Position numbers and translations under genes: made by a program
The notes under the pieces: generated by a model
What the model saw: only the letters and a program-made list of their open reading frames with translations
What the model was told of the DNA's origin: nothing
Database searches by the model: none
Shown here: in pieces, positions 8,338-18,153 of the stretch
Position numbering within the stretch: the stretch's first letter is position 1
Layout: every line of letters begins with the position of its first letter
Source: Acanthaster planci
Lineage: Eukaryota > Echinodermata > Asteroidea > Valvatida > Acanthasteridae
Direction of reading: 5' to 3'
DNA: 18,513 nucleotides
NCBI RefSeq assembly: GCF_001949145.1
Contig: NW_019091408.1
Span: 1,527,422 to 1,545,934 of the forward strand

Positions 8338-8752
8338 AAGCAAATGAGAACCATCCCCCTTTGTTGTTGAAGCCACACCTCAGTACCAACACAATGTACA
8401 TGTGCATACATGTACACACAGCACCACACCTATTGTCCAGTGTTGTAGTTGACACAACTTAAGACCTTCACAAGACCAGCATAAAACCAACACAATACCT
8501 CCAGCCTGAATTCAAGTCAAAAGCTATTTAAATGGACTGCAACAAAATCATGTAATTTGTCATTGTGTTCAAACTGTTACTTATGCGTGATCTTGCATCT
8601 GGTCTCGTGATGGTCTCGACTACAACACTGCTAGTGTCTCGGGGTCGTTTAGCGGAAGTCTCTGTACAGCTTGCCAAGCAGTTGACACCAAATGTTCCGT
8701 CTGGCAACTTCAATTCTGGGGGAAGGGGAATTTCTGGGCTTCTTTGAATAAA
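8338..8752 (+). other. Likely 3' UTR of the hydroxyacid oxidase gene
   Basis: The first AATAAA after the stop codon is at 8747-8752, about 410 nt downstream. Overlapping open frames here (plus 8565-8747, minus 8528-8713) show no family resemblance and are treated as chance. Confidence 0.5.
8747..8752 (+). promoter_or_regulatory. Poly(A) signal AATAAA, hydroxyacid oxidase gene
   Basis: Canonical hexamer, the first after the stop codon at 8337. The cleavage site would be 10-30 nt further on. Confidence 0.5.
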
Positions 8753-9201
8753 AGTGCACCCATTAGTGTCCTCAGAAATTTCACCCCATTTACACCTCTG
8801 CTTTCGCTGACATATAAAGTTGATTTTTTATCATCATAAATGGACATTGCTAATCAAAAATACTGCTTATAAAAAGCAAACACGCTGCTATCAATATTCT
8901 TACTTTTTTCTGTTTAGTTCTTTTATTGTCTTTCGTTTTACTTTTTAGTTTAGTTAGAACAAACAGAACTTCACATCACAATGTGAAATTTGCATTAAAG
9001 GTTTTTTTTTTGCTTCGTACGCGTCGCAGACTCAAATGAAGCCCAAATTACCAGGCCTCATGCAACCTTTCTGGGTCATTACTAAGTCTTTTTGGGGGAA
9101 GTTGGAAATCATTTTTTTGGTGGGTGGGGACAACTTTTAAAAAGCTTAAACACCAAAACAATTTTAGCACACAGAAGACTGATCTGTATAGAGGTCTGTG
9201 T
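8753..9201. other. Intergenic gap between convergent genes
   Basis: About 450 nt between the two inferred poly(A) signals. AT-rich with a T run near 9003-9011. No gene or repeat was seen. Confidence 0.5.
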
Positions 9202-9207
9202 TTTATT
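9202..9207 (-). promoter_or_regulatory. Poly(A) signal AATAAA, eS8 locus
   Basis: Reverse complement of TTTATT at 9202-9207, about 150 nt downstream of the eS8 stop codon on the minus strand. It supports a genuine 3' gene end here. Confidence 0.5.
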
Positions 9208-9352
9208 TCTTCACAAAACAATGCTAACCGTTATGGAAAGCAACTGTTATGAAACTGGAATCTAGAATTAAACTTGGTCAGGTGGCCTTGTACATATCCA
9301 AAGTCATGTTGCTGTCTCTTCTGTTTACTTGGTGATGCCGTTGTTTACTTGC

Positions 9353-10154
<802 letters not shown>

Positions 10155-10284
10155 CAAGCAGACTCCCTGTGCTGATCTGATCCTCAAGCATCTGGCTCAG
10201 TTTGGCTGTCTACTTGCGCTCTTTGTACTTCTTGGCTGCTTTCTTGGATCACTTCCTGTTCAGCACCTCTTCCTCTGTCTCCGT
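10155..10284 (-). pseudogene. RPS8: eS8 penultimate exon with two in-frame stop codons
   Basis: A 130-nt exon bounded by a good acceptor (TTTTCAACGTGCAG, ending at 10285) and donor GTAAAG. It reads TETEEEVLNRK, stop, SKKAAKKYKERK, stop, then TAKLSQMLEDQISTGSLL. This matches the eS8 segment before the C-terminal domain in order and without a frameshift. The first stop (TGA) sits where eS8 has Arg and is one CpG transition from CGA; the second (TAG) replaces a Lys codon. Introns are kept, so this is a duplicated or decaying gene copy rather than a processed pseudogene. A sequencing error is possible but would have to occur twice. Confidence 0.75.
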
Positions 10285-10696
10285 CTGCACGTTGAAAACA
10301 AAACAAATTTACGCGCCACAGGTCCTGTGCATGCTGAGTCACCAGGTCCCAATGCACGCCATGCCCAGTGAGTCAAATCATAACATAATATAACGTGCAA
10401 ATTTGACCACATACATGTACACCAATCTGTGATGAACGCCCCAAACTCTCTCGTATTCAAGTCTTGAACAGTTGAGTTGTCTTTACAGACGACTTGGAAA
10501 ACTGTCCCATCTGTTAAGTTGTCTCAGCATACAAGTTGTCCCAAGTCCAGATGGTAAATGGTCGAGTTACATCCGAAAAGACCCACTACATGTAGTCAGC
10601 TAGTGTGGCCATGTAATTACTTCACTCATAAACAAGGCCACACTTCCTCATAACAGCCATGCATATTAAGAATTTACAGATCCTGGCACCTTTAGA
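10285..10696. other. Stretch between the eS8 exon and the retrotransposon
   Basis: About 410 nt, presumably intron of the eS8 locus. The next upstream eS8 exon (ending ...HYALPLGRKKGAKL in animals) was looked for on the minus strand and not found. Contains TACATGTA motifs near 10412 and 10588. Confidence 0.5.
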
Positions 10697-10889
10697 AATG
10701 TAAAATTTCGAAGAAATAATGATTCTTGAAATGAGTATACTTACTTCTGCCTCTTTATTACTTATAGGACATTTCCTCGAACCCCCACTCATCGTGCTTA
10801 AAGATGAAAAAACAGCTCTGTCACGTGTCCACATCCAGGTCCCTTCACTATCTCTCCACGCATGCGCATCAGTGCTTCTTTCAGCATCT
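10697..10889. repeat. DIRS inverted terminal repeat, 3' copy
   Basis: The reverse complement of about 10737-10889 aligns along its length with 16118-16270, with roughly a dozen substitutions and two 1-nt indels over about 150 nt by hand count. The outer part (10697-10736) has no partner in the other repeat but is matched in the internal complementary region. Confidence 0.85.
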
Positions 10890-10946
10890 GAAAACATACC
10901 AAAGGAGAAAAATCAATGTAGAGATGCCGGGACGGAGGGTGGGAGC

Positions 10947-11046
10947 GAGGCAGAAGTAAGTATACTCTAGAATACTTCAAGAATCATAATTTCTTCGAAA
11001 TTTTACATTCTTTCTCATTCGTATACTTATGTATTACTTATAGGAC
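10947..11046. repeat. DIRS internal complementary region
   Basis: The first part (10947-11009) is complementary to the outer 3' end of the element (10697-10753), apart from a small insertion. The second part (11007-11046) is complementary to the outer 5' end (16237-16286), with a deletion of about ten bases. The two meet at ATT (11007-11009). This arrangement copies the junction of the two ends in a circle and lies just past the recombinase, as in DIRS1. Confidence 0.8.
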
Positions 11047-11203
11047 AGATTCCCAAAGCAGTATAAGGAGGTGGGAGGCAGCCTCTCTAAATTAACTACT
11101 CCTCCTGCTCACCCAGTATACAAAAACAAAAAAGAGGAAAACCTGAACCAAAGAACGTTGTACACAGACAACGCTAAAAAGATATGGTTTTCACCGGTTC
11201 TTT

Positions 11204-12150
11204 CTAATCCTGATGAAGCAAAACTGTTCTGCCAAAATGGCCCTCAGCTCGTTTCCACAGGTCAAGACCATAGTGTCGTGCAAAGGTCGACGAACTTCTC
11301 CAGTCTACTGCTTTCATAACATCATTAATAGAGGCTCTGTTAAACACTGCCCAGGATGTGGCCATGGCACAAGTAGAATGAGCTTGGACTGAGTTTGTCA
11401 AAGGGATACCAGCAAGTCGGCAGCTTTCCTCAATTTCCTTTACCAACCAACCTGAGATGGTACGCTTGGACACAGGGTGCCCTCGTTGCTTGCCAGCAAA
11501 AGCAACAAACAGGTGCTGCTCCCCAACAGCCACCAGGGAGGATGTTCAACTGATATGGATAAAGCCTGTTTAACAAAAAGGCCTAAATTGGCATCTCCGA
11601 ATTCTGGAAGGAAAATATCCTGGCCCAAATGGAGTGGAGTGGCAGTCTTAGGGAGGAAACCAGGAACAAAACATACCCTTAACCCACCAGCTTCAAAACG
11701 CAGCCTGAAGCTCGGAACATCGTTTCGCTGATGCGATAGCCAGCAGGAAAGTAGTCTTAAGGGTACAGTACTGCAAAGATGTCTCTCCTAAGGGTTCAAA
11801 AGGAGTCCGCGGCAGAGCCTATAAAACCACATCCAAATTGCACGCAGGAAGTAACACCTGGGGGGGGGTTCTTGTGAAAGGCTTCTTTCAGAAACCTGCA
11901 AATAGTTCCATGCTGACCAATAGGCCTTCCACGAAGACCATTATGGAACTTTGAGATGTAGGATCGGAAAACACCTAGCGTCCGGTATTGGTAATTCATT
12001 CTCAAGCAAAGACTGCAGGAAGGTGCATATTACCCCTACAGATGCTTAGCATGGATCTGTACCCCGTGAAGCACACCAATCTCGAAACACTTAACACTGT
12101 CTATTATACACCTCTCTTGTGGATGAGCTGACGTCACTCTGGATTGTGTC
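11204..12150 (-). pseudogene. DIRS tyrosine recombinase, degraded
   Basis: On the minus strand the N-terminal part begins near SSSTREVYNRQ and continues to FRDWCASRGTDP, broken by two in-frame stops. It resumes in another frame at LGVFRSYISKFHNGLRGRPI (in 11796-12005). At the C run near 11861-11869 the frame changes again, giving TPFEPLGETSLQ and LAIASAKRCSEL with the first catalytic Arg, plus two further stops. The last block (11204-11533) has VQAHSTCAMATSWA and FARHYGLDLW, the HxxR box and the Tyr nucleophile. The catalytic Arg of the HxxR box is Cys (TGT, a CpG transition from CGT). The family cuts and rejoins DNA through a phosphotyrosine to integrate the circular copy. This copy cannot be functional. 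Confidence 0.85.
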
Positions 12151-14000
12151 AATTAATAACCTCTTCTGAAGGGCCTGCCTGGCAGAGGAGTCTGCGTTCA
12201 GTTTCAATGCCATGAGATGGAACTCTTCCGGTCTGGGATGGCATACGCTGCCCTCCCACTGTTGCAGAAGATCGGGATGAGCTGGAAGCTGAATGGGAAC
12301 ATCCACTAGGAGGTCTAACATTCTCGGCAACCATGAGCGCCGAGGCCAATTCTATGAGGATTGCCACACATTTGTAACGCTCTATGCGATCCAGAACCAA
12401 ATGAATCAGTGCGATGGGGGAAAAGCATATGCTGTCATCCCGTCCCAATTCAGAGTTAAGGCATCCACGTGAAATGCCTCGCTGCACGGGTCCCGCGAGC
12501 AAATTAGCACTGGGAGCTGTCTGTTGCTGGCTGTTGCAAAAAGGTCGATCACTGGCTCGCCCATTTTCCGGAAAAGAGACTTCACAACCGAACGAGACAG
12601 GTTCCATTCGGAATTCATCAACGTCTGCCTGGACAGCTTGTCGGCTAGGTTGTTCTGGGATCCTTGAATATGCATTGCAGACAAGACGATCTGATTCTGC
12701 GCACACCATAGCCAAAGTCTCCAAACCGCCATACAAAGGCTGGGAAATCTTGTTCCCCCCTTGGTTGTTTATATAGGACACCACCGTGGAATTGTCTGAC
12801 TTTATTAGGACCTGTTTGCCTTTCAGAAGGGGGCAAAATTGGTGACAGGCTTTTATCATTGACATTAACTCCTTCATGTTAATGTGCCAGAATTGAACTT
12901 CGATTTGCGACCACAGACCCTGGACAAACTGACTCTCCACGTGGGCTCCCCAACCATCAGAGTGATCTCTGAGGCAGCCCCCCTCAGGGGGACCCCCCAG
13001 CAAATTCTTCTCTACCCTCCACCACTGCAGGTGATGAAGAAGATGGTCATTGATTGGAATCAAAGCCTCCAGAGTCCTCGAGGCTTGGTGCCAAAAATGG
13101 AGCAGGTACAACTGAATTGGCCTCAAGTGAAGCCTGGCAAGCCAAACTACTTCTATACAGGCTGCCATCATCCCAAGGAGCCGCAAGAACTCCTGAGCGG
13201 CAGCCTGACTCCGATCCATAAACTGATTTACAAACTGTAACAACTCTACCTTCCTCTCCTGGGGAAGACAAACTACATTCAGATTGGTCTTGAAGTAACC
13301 GCCTATATATACAAGATTCTGGCTGGGAGTCAAAGTGGACTTCCCCTTGTTGATCAAAAAACCGCAAATTTCTAACAGAACAAAAATTTTGTTGACTCCT
13401 TCTTGAGCTAGAACCTTGCTCGGAGCCCTTATCAACAAATCGTCTAAATATGGGAACACATGGGCCCCTTCCATTCTCGCCCTAGCCACAACAGGTGCCA
13501 GGATTTTCGTGAACACTCTCGGTGCTGACGTGAGGCCAAAGGAAAGAACCCAAAATTGAAAAGTCTTCCCCAAGATATGGAACCGCAAAAACTTCCTGTG
13601 ACATTCCCTCACTGGAACGTGCATGTAGGCATCCTTCAGATCTATTGCGCAAAGCCAATGGAAGGGATTTACTGCTGTCTCTATTGACCGGAGGGATTCC
13701 ATCGTGAATTTCTGCTTCTTAATAGACCCGCTCAGAGATCGTAGGGTGAGGATTGGTCTTAACCCTGAGAAAAAAATGTTGAATAGAACCCCTCGTTTTT
13801 ATTGATCTGAGGCACAGGCTCGATGGCGTTTTTGCCTAATAAGGCGTCGACCTCGTCGAACATAACAGAAGAACCTGTTGCCAGTGAGCCGACGGAAGTT
13901 TTTTGATTCCGTTGAAATAAGGCATTTCCTGGAATTCGGAAAGATGACCGGATCGCACGATCTCGAGAACCCATTGGTCGCTTGTAATGTGTTGCCAAAA
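12149..14000 (-). pseudogene. DIRS reverse transcriptase-RNase H and following domain, degraded
   Basis: Reverse transcriptase copies the element RNA; RNase H removes the RNA strand. The start of the domain is seen in a frame beginning near 13996 (WQHITSDQWVLEIV). It shifts frame near 13862 (EVDALLGKNAIEPVPQ) and again at a T run near 13775, where the usual KK/GG segment is shortened before RPIL. The largest open block (517 codons, 12149-13702) holds AIDLKDAYMHVPV, FGLTSAPRVFTK and the catalytic box FPYLDDLLI. RNase H follows with the Asp (RDHSDGWGAH), Glu (NMKELMSM) and Asp (LIKSDNSTVVSYINNQGG) positions kept. From about 12735 the true frame is another one (IQGSQNNLADKLSR, PVIDLFATASN, AYAFPP), and it shifts twice more near 12410 and 12330. 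That downstream domain has been called methyltransferase-like in some DIRS elements; I did not verify this. Confidence 0.85.
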
Positions 14001-14348
14001 ATCCTCCCTTTTTGAATTCGACCCCCACCTGATTCTCTGGTTGAGCAGGAAGGGCCCGCATTATCCTACTGTGGTTTAAAGCAAGAGGTACCTCCAACAT
14101 GGGCACTACGCCAAAAAGGCCCTCTTTCCTGACAACCCCTTTGGAAGTTGACCTGTGGGCTCCGGAAATTACTCCCATCCAGCAGAGGTCTCTTGGATGG
14201 ACCCCCTTGGAAACCATGGTTAGGGGATTCCCTCTGAGAGGAGGAAGATTTTCGACGGAGGACATTGGTGGACTTGGGCTTGTACGCATGCCGGTACATC
14301 GCAGTATGAAGGGGAACACGACGAAGGCCATCGGTTCCATCGAGCTGG

Positions 14349-15907
14349 CTATCTGAACTCCTCCAATACTTCTTTGAGGTTGTTACTACAGAGATTACCA
14401 TCCCCAGTAATGGGAGCCTTCCTGAGCTTTGACTTGGTATTATCGTCCCAACGTGTCTGCTGAAGCGACATTGTGCGTCGGGCTAGTTTGGCATTGACCG
14501 CTTCCCTCACCTGAAGGTCTGGCATATCCAGAGTGGCCTCCTGAGCCATAGCCAATGCCCGAGAAACTGAACCAATATCAACCTGGTCCTTCAGATCTTC
14601 CAAGCTCTGCTGGTCAAGAAAATTCTGGAGGCACCCCTCCAGCCTAGAACTTTGCTTGGAGGCCGCTTCTAAAAGCCAAAATTGATACACAGCACAAGCC
14701 ATTCCAATGTGAGCTTCCTTCTCTATGATGAAGCGGCGATCCGTCACATTCAAGGTCTTATCAGGGAGCTTGGGAGCCTCAGCATGAAACCCGGGATACA
14801 CCCGGCTGATCTCATGGACCAAGAGAGGGTCTAGCCTGGAGGGTACCATATATTTCCTGTAGTCCTCTAGAATTTTGTACCTTGTTATCGCAGATGCCCG
14901 ATACAGGGGAATACGCTCTGGATTCTCAGCCCACAATTTTTCAATCAATTTCTTATGACGAGCTGATGTAATCTCAGGGTCTTCCCGTTCCTCGAAGTGG
15001 GCATTTTTTATTGGAAGGGAATGCGCTGCCTCCTTTACTACCTCAAAGAAAGACTCTGCATTGACATCGAGGCCCTCGACCTCCGATAGAGATCCCTTCA
15101 AATCACGGTCAGCCCCATGAAGCGGGCCAACCCCCACTTGACAAACCGAATCTTGCGACGATACATCTTCTTGTACAGCCCTAGGACCACGTTTAAAATT
15201 GCCAGTGGAAACCTGAGACACAGAGTCCTCAAACAGTTCATCAGGCCTTGGATGAAGTAACAATGAATCGCCACCGTCATCACGCGTAAGGTTGCTGTCA
15301 TGGTTGCCCCCACGTTGCAACTCAGAACCTCTAGGAGCGACAGACTCAGAGCCAATGGAGCCCCCCACGGGACGCCCTGGCTGAATGTGCCTCATACCCT
15401 GACCTTCAATAGAAGCCGACTGGCCAAGGGGAGGGGTCTCATCACCCAAACGGGAAACAGTACGAGGGTGACTCCTTTTGAAGGGCCCAACTCCTGGGCC
15501 AAACCTTGCATCATACTCCGCATCATATGTTGCATGCCTTTTTCAAAGTCATTGAGACTTTGTTGGAACTCTACCCTGTCGACAAACCGCCCCAGGGAAG
15601 CATTGGTGGGGCTGCACTGAGCCCTTGGCGATGACAAAGCCGCTGCCTTATCTGCCACTCTCTGTTTGTTCTTTTCCTTAGCCTCATTAACAAAGGAAGA
15701 CCATAATTCTGAGGATAAACAGCCCATCTTCAGACACAGATCGGAGGTATGCCCATTAGAACCAAAACGGCATTTAAAGCACAGTGAGCGTGGGTCATCC
15801 ACCCCCAGAACCTTACGACATGTTCCACTGGAACATGGTTTCGCCATTACGTTAGGACGCGGGCTGTCAGCCATATTTTCCCGCTCCGTACACTCGGTAG
15901 CCGCCAT
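14349..15907 (-). pseudogene. DIRS Gag-like protein, one frameshift
   Basis: The likely start is the ATG at 15907 (MAATECTEREN); an in-frame ATG also exists at 16003. A Cys/His cluster, CSSGTC then DPRSLCFKC and HTSDLC, lies near the N-terminus and resembles the zinc-binding knuckle of DIRS and Ngaro Gag proteins. The frame changes between about 15480 and 15449. The second block (14349-15449) is acidic, then helical, with AITRYKILEDYRKYMVP and FHAEAPKLPDKTLNVTD, typical of the capsid-like half. Total coding length is about 520 codons. A Gln/Ser/Arg-rich tail may continue in another frame to about 14066. The role is inferred from position: RNA packaging in the retrotransposon particle. Confidence 0.75.
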
Positions 15908-16117
15908 GACGGGAACTCCCCACGAAAGATCCGCAGACGGGCTAAAATTTTGCTTTAAGCTGCCACCTACAGCAACAGAGCAAACTATAATACTAATCGA
16001 CACCTAACAAAGGTGTACAAATTACACTTACTCACCCTTGATGTGCGCCTATACCCGTCAATTTCTTAGAGCTTCTTAGTTTTTTTGGGACACGAGAAAA
16101 AACACGAATGAGTGGGA

Positions 16118-16286
16118 AGATGCTTAAAGAAACACTGGTGCACATGCATGGAGAGAATAGTGAAGGGACCCAGATGTGGACACGTGACAGAGCTGTTTTT
16201 TATCTTTAAGCGCGATGAGTGGGGGTTTGAAGAAATGTCCTATAAGTAATACAGAGGCAGAAGTAAGTATATGAGTGAGAAAGAAT
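16118..16286. repeat. DIRS inverted terminal repeat, 5' copy
   Basis: Inverted relative to 10737-10889. Outside the shared block it ends in a short unique tail, TATGAGTGAGAAAGAAT (16270-16286), that is matched in the internal complementary region. Transcription of the element presumably starts in or just downstream of this repeat on the minus strand. Confidence 0.85.
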
Positions 16287-16734
16287 TTGGGGGTTTACAT
16301 GTAGGCCATTATCTCAACCAATAAGGTCATCGACCTTTGACTTTGAGCATGTTGAGGTGTGGCCACCATCACTAGAAAGTTGTGGGCGTTTTGCGAATAC
16401 GGAAGGCAGCAAGTTTATCGGATATGTCAGAAATTTGCCGGGTGAGATAAACCCTGCAGGGACAAGAAACTGCTGTTGGCACTCTGACTTAGGCCTACAT
16501 GTACTTCTTTTATTCCAGAGGACACCTAGGCCTACTTTGGTATTGGCGGGTGGGCGACCCCATAAGGATTGGTTTTGGAAACAAAGCCTGGCACGGAGAC
16601 GAAGTTGAGTATTGGAAAACGGCCCGGGGGACATACCCAAAACGTCACACGTCTTATGCCCCGACTACATATAGGCCTCTCCTGCCTGTTTCATGTTCCT
16701 CCACGCCAGCAAAATCTAGGCACGCGTATTTAAA
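16287..16734. other. Flank between the retrotransposon and the fold-back element
   Basis: No confident gene. On the minus strand 16559-16530 reads GRPPANTKVG, close to a conserved eS8 stretch, with GT directly after the Lys codon (see findings). TACATGTA motifs lie near 16296 and 16497. An open plus frame (16499-16882) runs into the fold-back arm and is not supported. Confidence 0.45.
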
Positions 16735-16782
16735 TGGGGAGGCGTCAAAAAGTTTCAAGTCTGAAAGTGTCGTTGGGACCAT

Positions 16783-17330
16783 GCTGAAATTGGCACGAAA
16801 TTCCAGCCAGATTTTCGGGTGGCCTGATTTTCGGCAGGACGCTATTTTTACGGCTGCCAGCACTCGTTCACGAACCGGCTAGAAATTCTACGGAGGCCGA
16901 TCACGGCATAGTAGAAAGAGCCCACAAACGTCAACAGACAAATTGCAGAACAAAGCAATGTTTTAATGAATCATTCGCTGGAATATATCTTAGCTGTGAT
17001 GAAACAACGTGAACAACTGAGAATTTTGTTTTCACCAACGGGAAAGACAGACCGGAATGTGTACAAAAACACACTAAGCCTTCATGGAAAATGGATGAGG
17101 GCACTATACAGACAATATGATGATCCCAAAATAATGCCATTGCGAACCGAATCGCAATTTGTATACTGTCCATTTCTCTTCTACTAATTAAGGAAGTTAA
17201 TTTGTGGCATATGAAATCAGAAGTTTGTAAAGAAGCATGATATTTAATAGCAGAGATATAAAAGAGTGCCGGAATTTATTTACAAAGTGTGAAACGCCGA
17301 AGAGCAAAAATCAAAATTGCTCTATAATAT
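16783..17330 (+). repeat. Left arm of the fold-back element
   Basis: Pairs with 17606-18153. Blocks such as GGCTAGAAATTCTACGGAGG and CAACGTGAACAACTGAGAAT are exact reverse complements between the arms. Confidence 0.8.
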
Positions 17331-17605
17331 ACGCATAGGCCTCAATTCTCAGAACGGCGAATAAGAAATTCTTTAATGACAATTTCGGAACAAGACCAAA
17401 AGATTCGGATCAAAACCCTGGATGTCTGCTTATATGAATGCGTGGGGGAACCGCTGGGCACATTTAATTAGCGCCTCGAATGATTCGGCCAACAGGCCGC
17501 TAAATTTTTGAAATCTAGGATGCAAAATCGTTTGAAAACAAACATCAGCCCAGAAATCTGCATTCCCGTTTTGTTTCTAATCGGGTGCGTTGACTCCTTA
17601 AATCA

Positions 17606-18153
17606 ATATTATAGAGCGATTTCGATTTTTGCGTTTTCGTGTTTCACACTTTCTATATAGATTCCGGCACTCTTTTGTATTTCTGCTATTAAATTCCACC
17701 CTTCTTTACAAACTACCGAGTTTATGTGCCACCAACTTCCTTAATAGAAGAGAAATTGACAGTATACAAATTGCGATTCGGTTCGCGAAGGCATTATTTT
17801 GGGGCCATGATTGTCTGTACTAGTGCCCTCATCCATTTTGCACGAAGGCTTTATGTTTTTTCGTACACATCCCTATCTGTGTTTCCTTTTGGTGAAAACA
17901 AAATTCTCAGTTGTTCACGTTGTTTCGTGGCTAAGATACATTCCAGCGAAGGATTTATTTAAACATTGTTTTTTTCTGTAATTTGTTTGTGGACGTTTAT
18001 GGGCTCTTTCTGCTATGCCGTGATCGGCCTCCGTAGAATTTCTAGCCGATTACGTGAACGAGTGCTTGCAGCCGTAAAAATAGCGTCCAGCCAAAAACCA
18101 GGCCCGAATTTCGTGCCAATTTCAGCCTGGTGAATTTTGTGCCAATTTCAGCC
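17606..18153 (-). repeat. Right arm of the fold-back element
   Basis: Inverted copy of 16783-17330, with a small terminal duplication and several short indels relative to it. Confidence 0.8.

Larger units (their letters stand above)
10697..16286 (-). mobile_element. DIRS-type tyrosine-recombinase retrotransposon, decayed
   Basis: About 5.6 kb, the usual size for DIRS elements. On the minus strand, in order: Gag-like ORF, reverse transcriptase with RNase H, then a tyrosine recombinase instead of a DDE integrase. Inverted terminal repeats lie at 10697-10889 and 16118-16286. An internal complementary region at 10947-11046 joins sequences complementary to both termini, the hallmark of DIRS replication through a circular intermediate. 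No target-site duplication is evident, as expected for recombinase-mediated insertion. Every ORF carries stops or frameshifts, so the copy is inactive. It lies on the same strand as the eS8 exons, just upstream of them. TACATGTA, dense in flanking DNA, is absent inside. Confidence 0.88.
16783..18153. mobile_element. Fold-back element with long inverted arms
   Basis: The left arm (about 16783-17330) is the inverted copy of the right arm (about 17606-18153), similar by eye at close to nine bases in ten, with small indels. The centre (17331-17605) is unique. The outer ends share GCTGAAATTGGCAC; in the right arm this terminal unit is tandemly duplicated (18106-18127 and 18132-18153). Weaker similarity may extend outward to about 16735 and 18240. 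Open frames in the arms mirror each other and match nothing I recognise, so the element looks non-autonomous, like long-TIR or Foldback-type DNA transposons. I could not define a target-site duplication. Confidence 0.75.

Noticed and set aside
8528-8747. Overlapping open frames on both strands after the hydroxyacid oxidase stop
   Set aside because: They lie within the inferred 3' UTR, are short, and show no family similarity. A 13-nt match to exon 2 (CGAGACACTAGCA, inverted) is probably chance.
11873-11890. Long 120-codon-scale plus-strand frames within the retrotransposon (for example 12414-12776, 12884-13240)
   Set aside because: They are antisense shadows of the reverse transcriptase and RNase H coding strand.
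15440-15490. Possible programmed frameshift between the two Gag blocks
   Set aside because: The shift could be read as recoding, but every ORF of the element carries indels or stops and no clear slippery site with a downstream structure was identified, so ordinary decay is the simpler explanation.
16499-16882. Plus-strand open frame of 127 codons
   Set aside because: It runs from unique DNA into the fold-back arm, so its second half is transposon sequence. No motif was recognised.
16931-17187. Open frames in the left fold-back arm, and their mirror images at 17629-17962
   Set aside because: They mirror each other only because the arms are inverted copies. The frames are short, on both strands, and match no known transposase.
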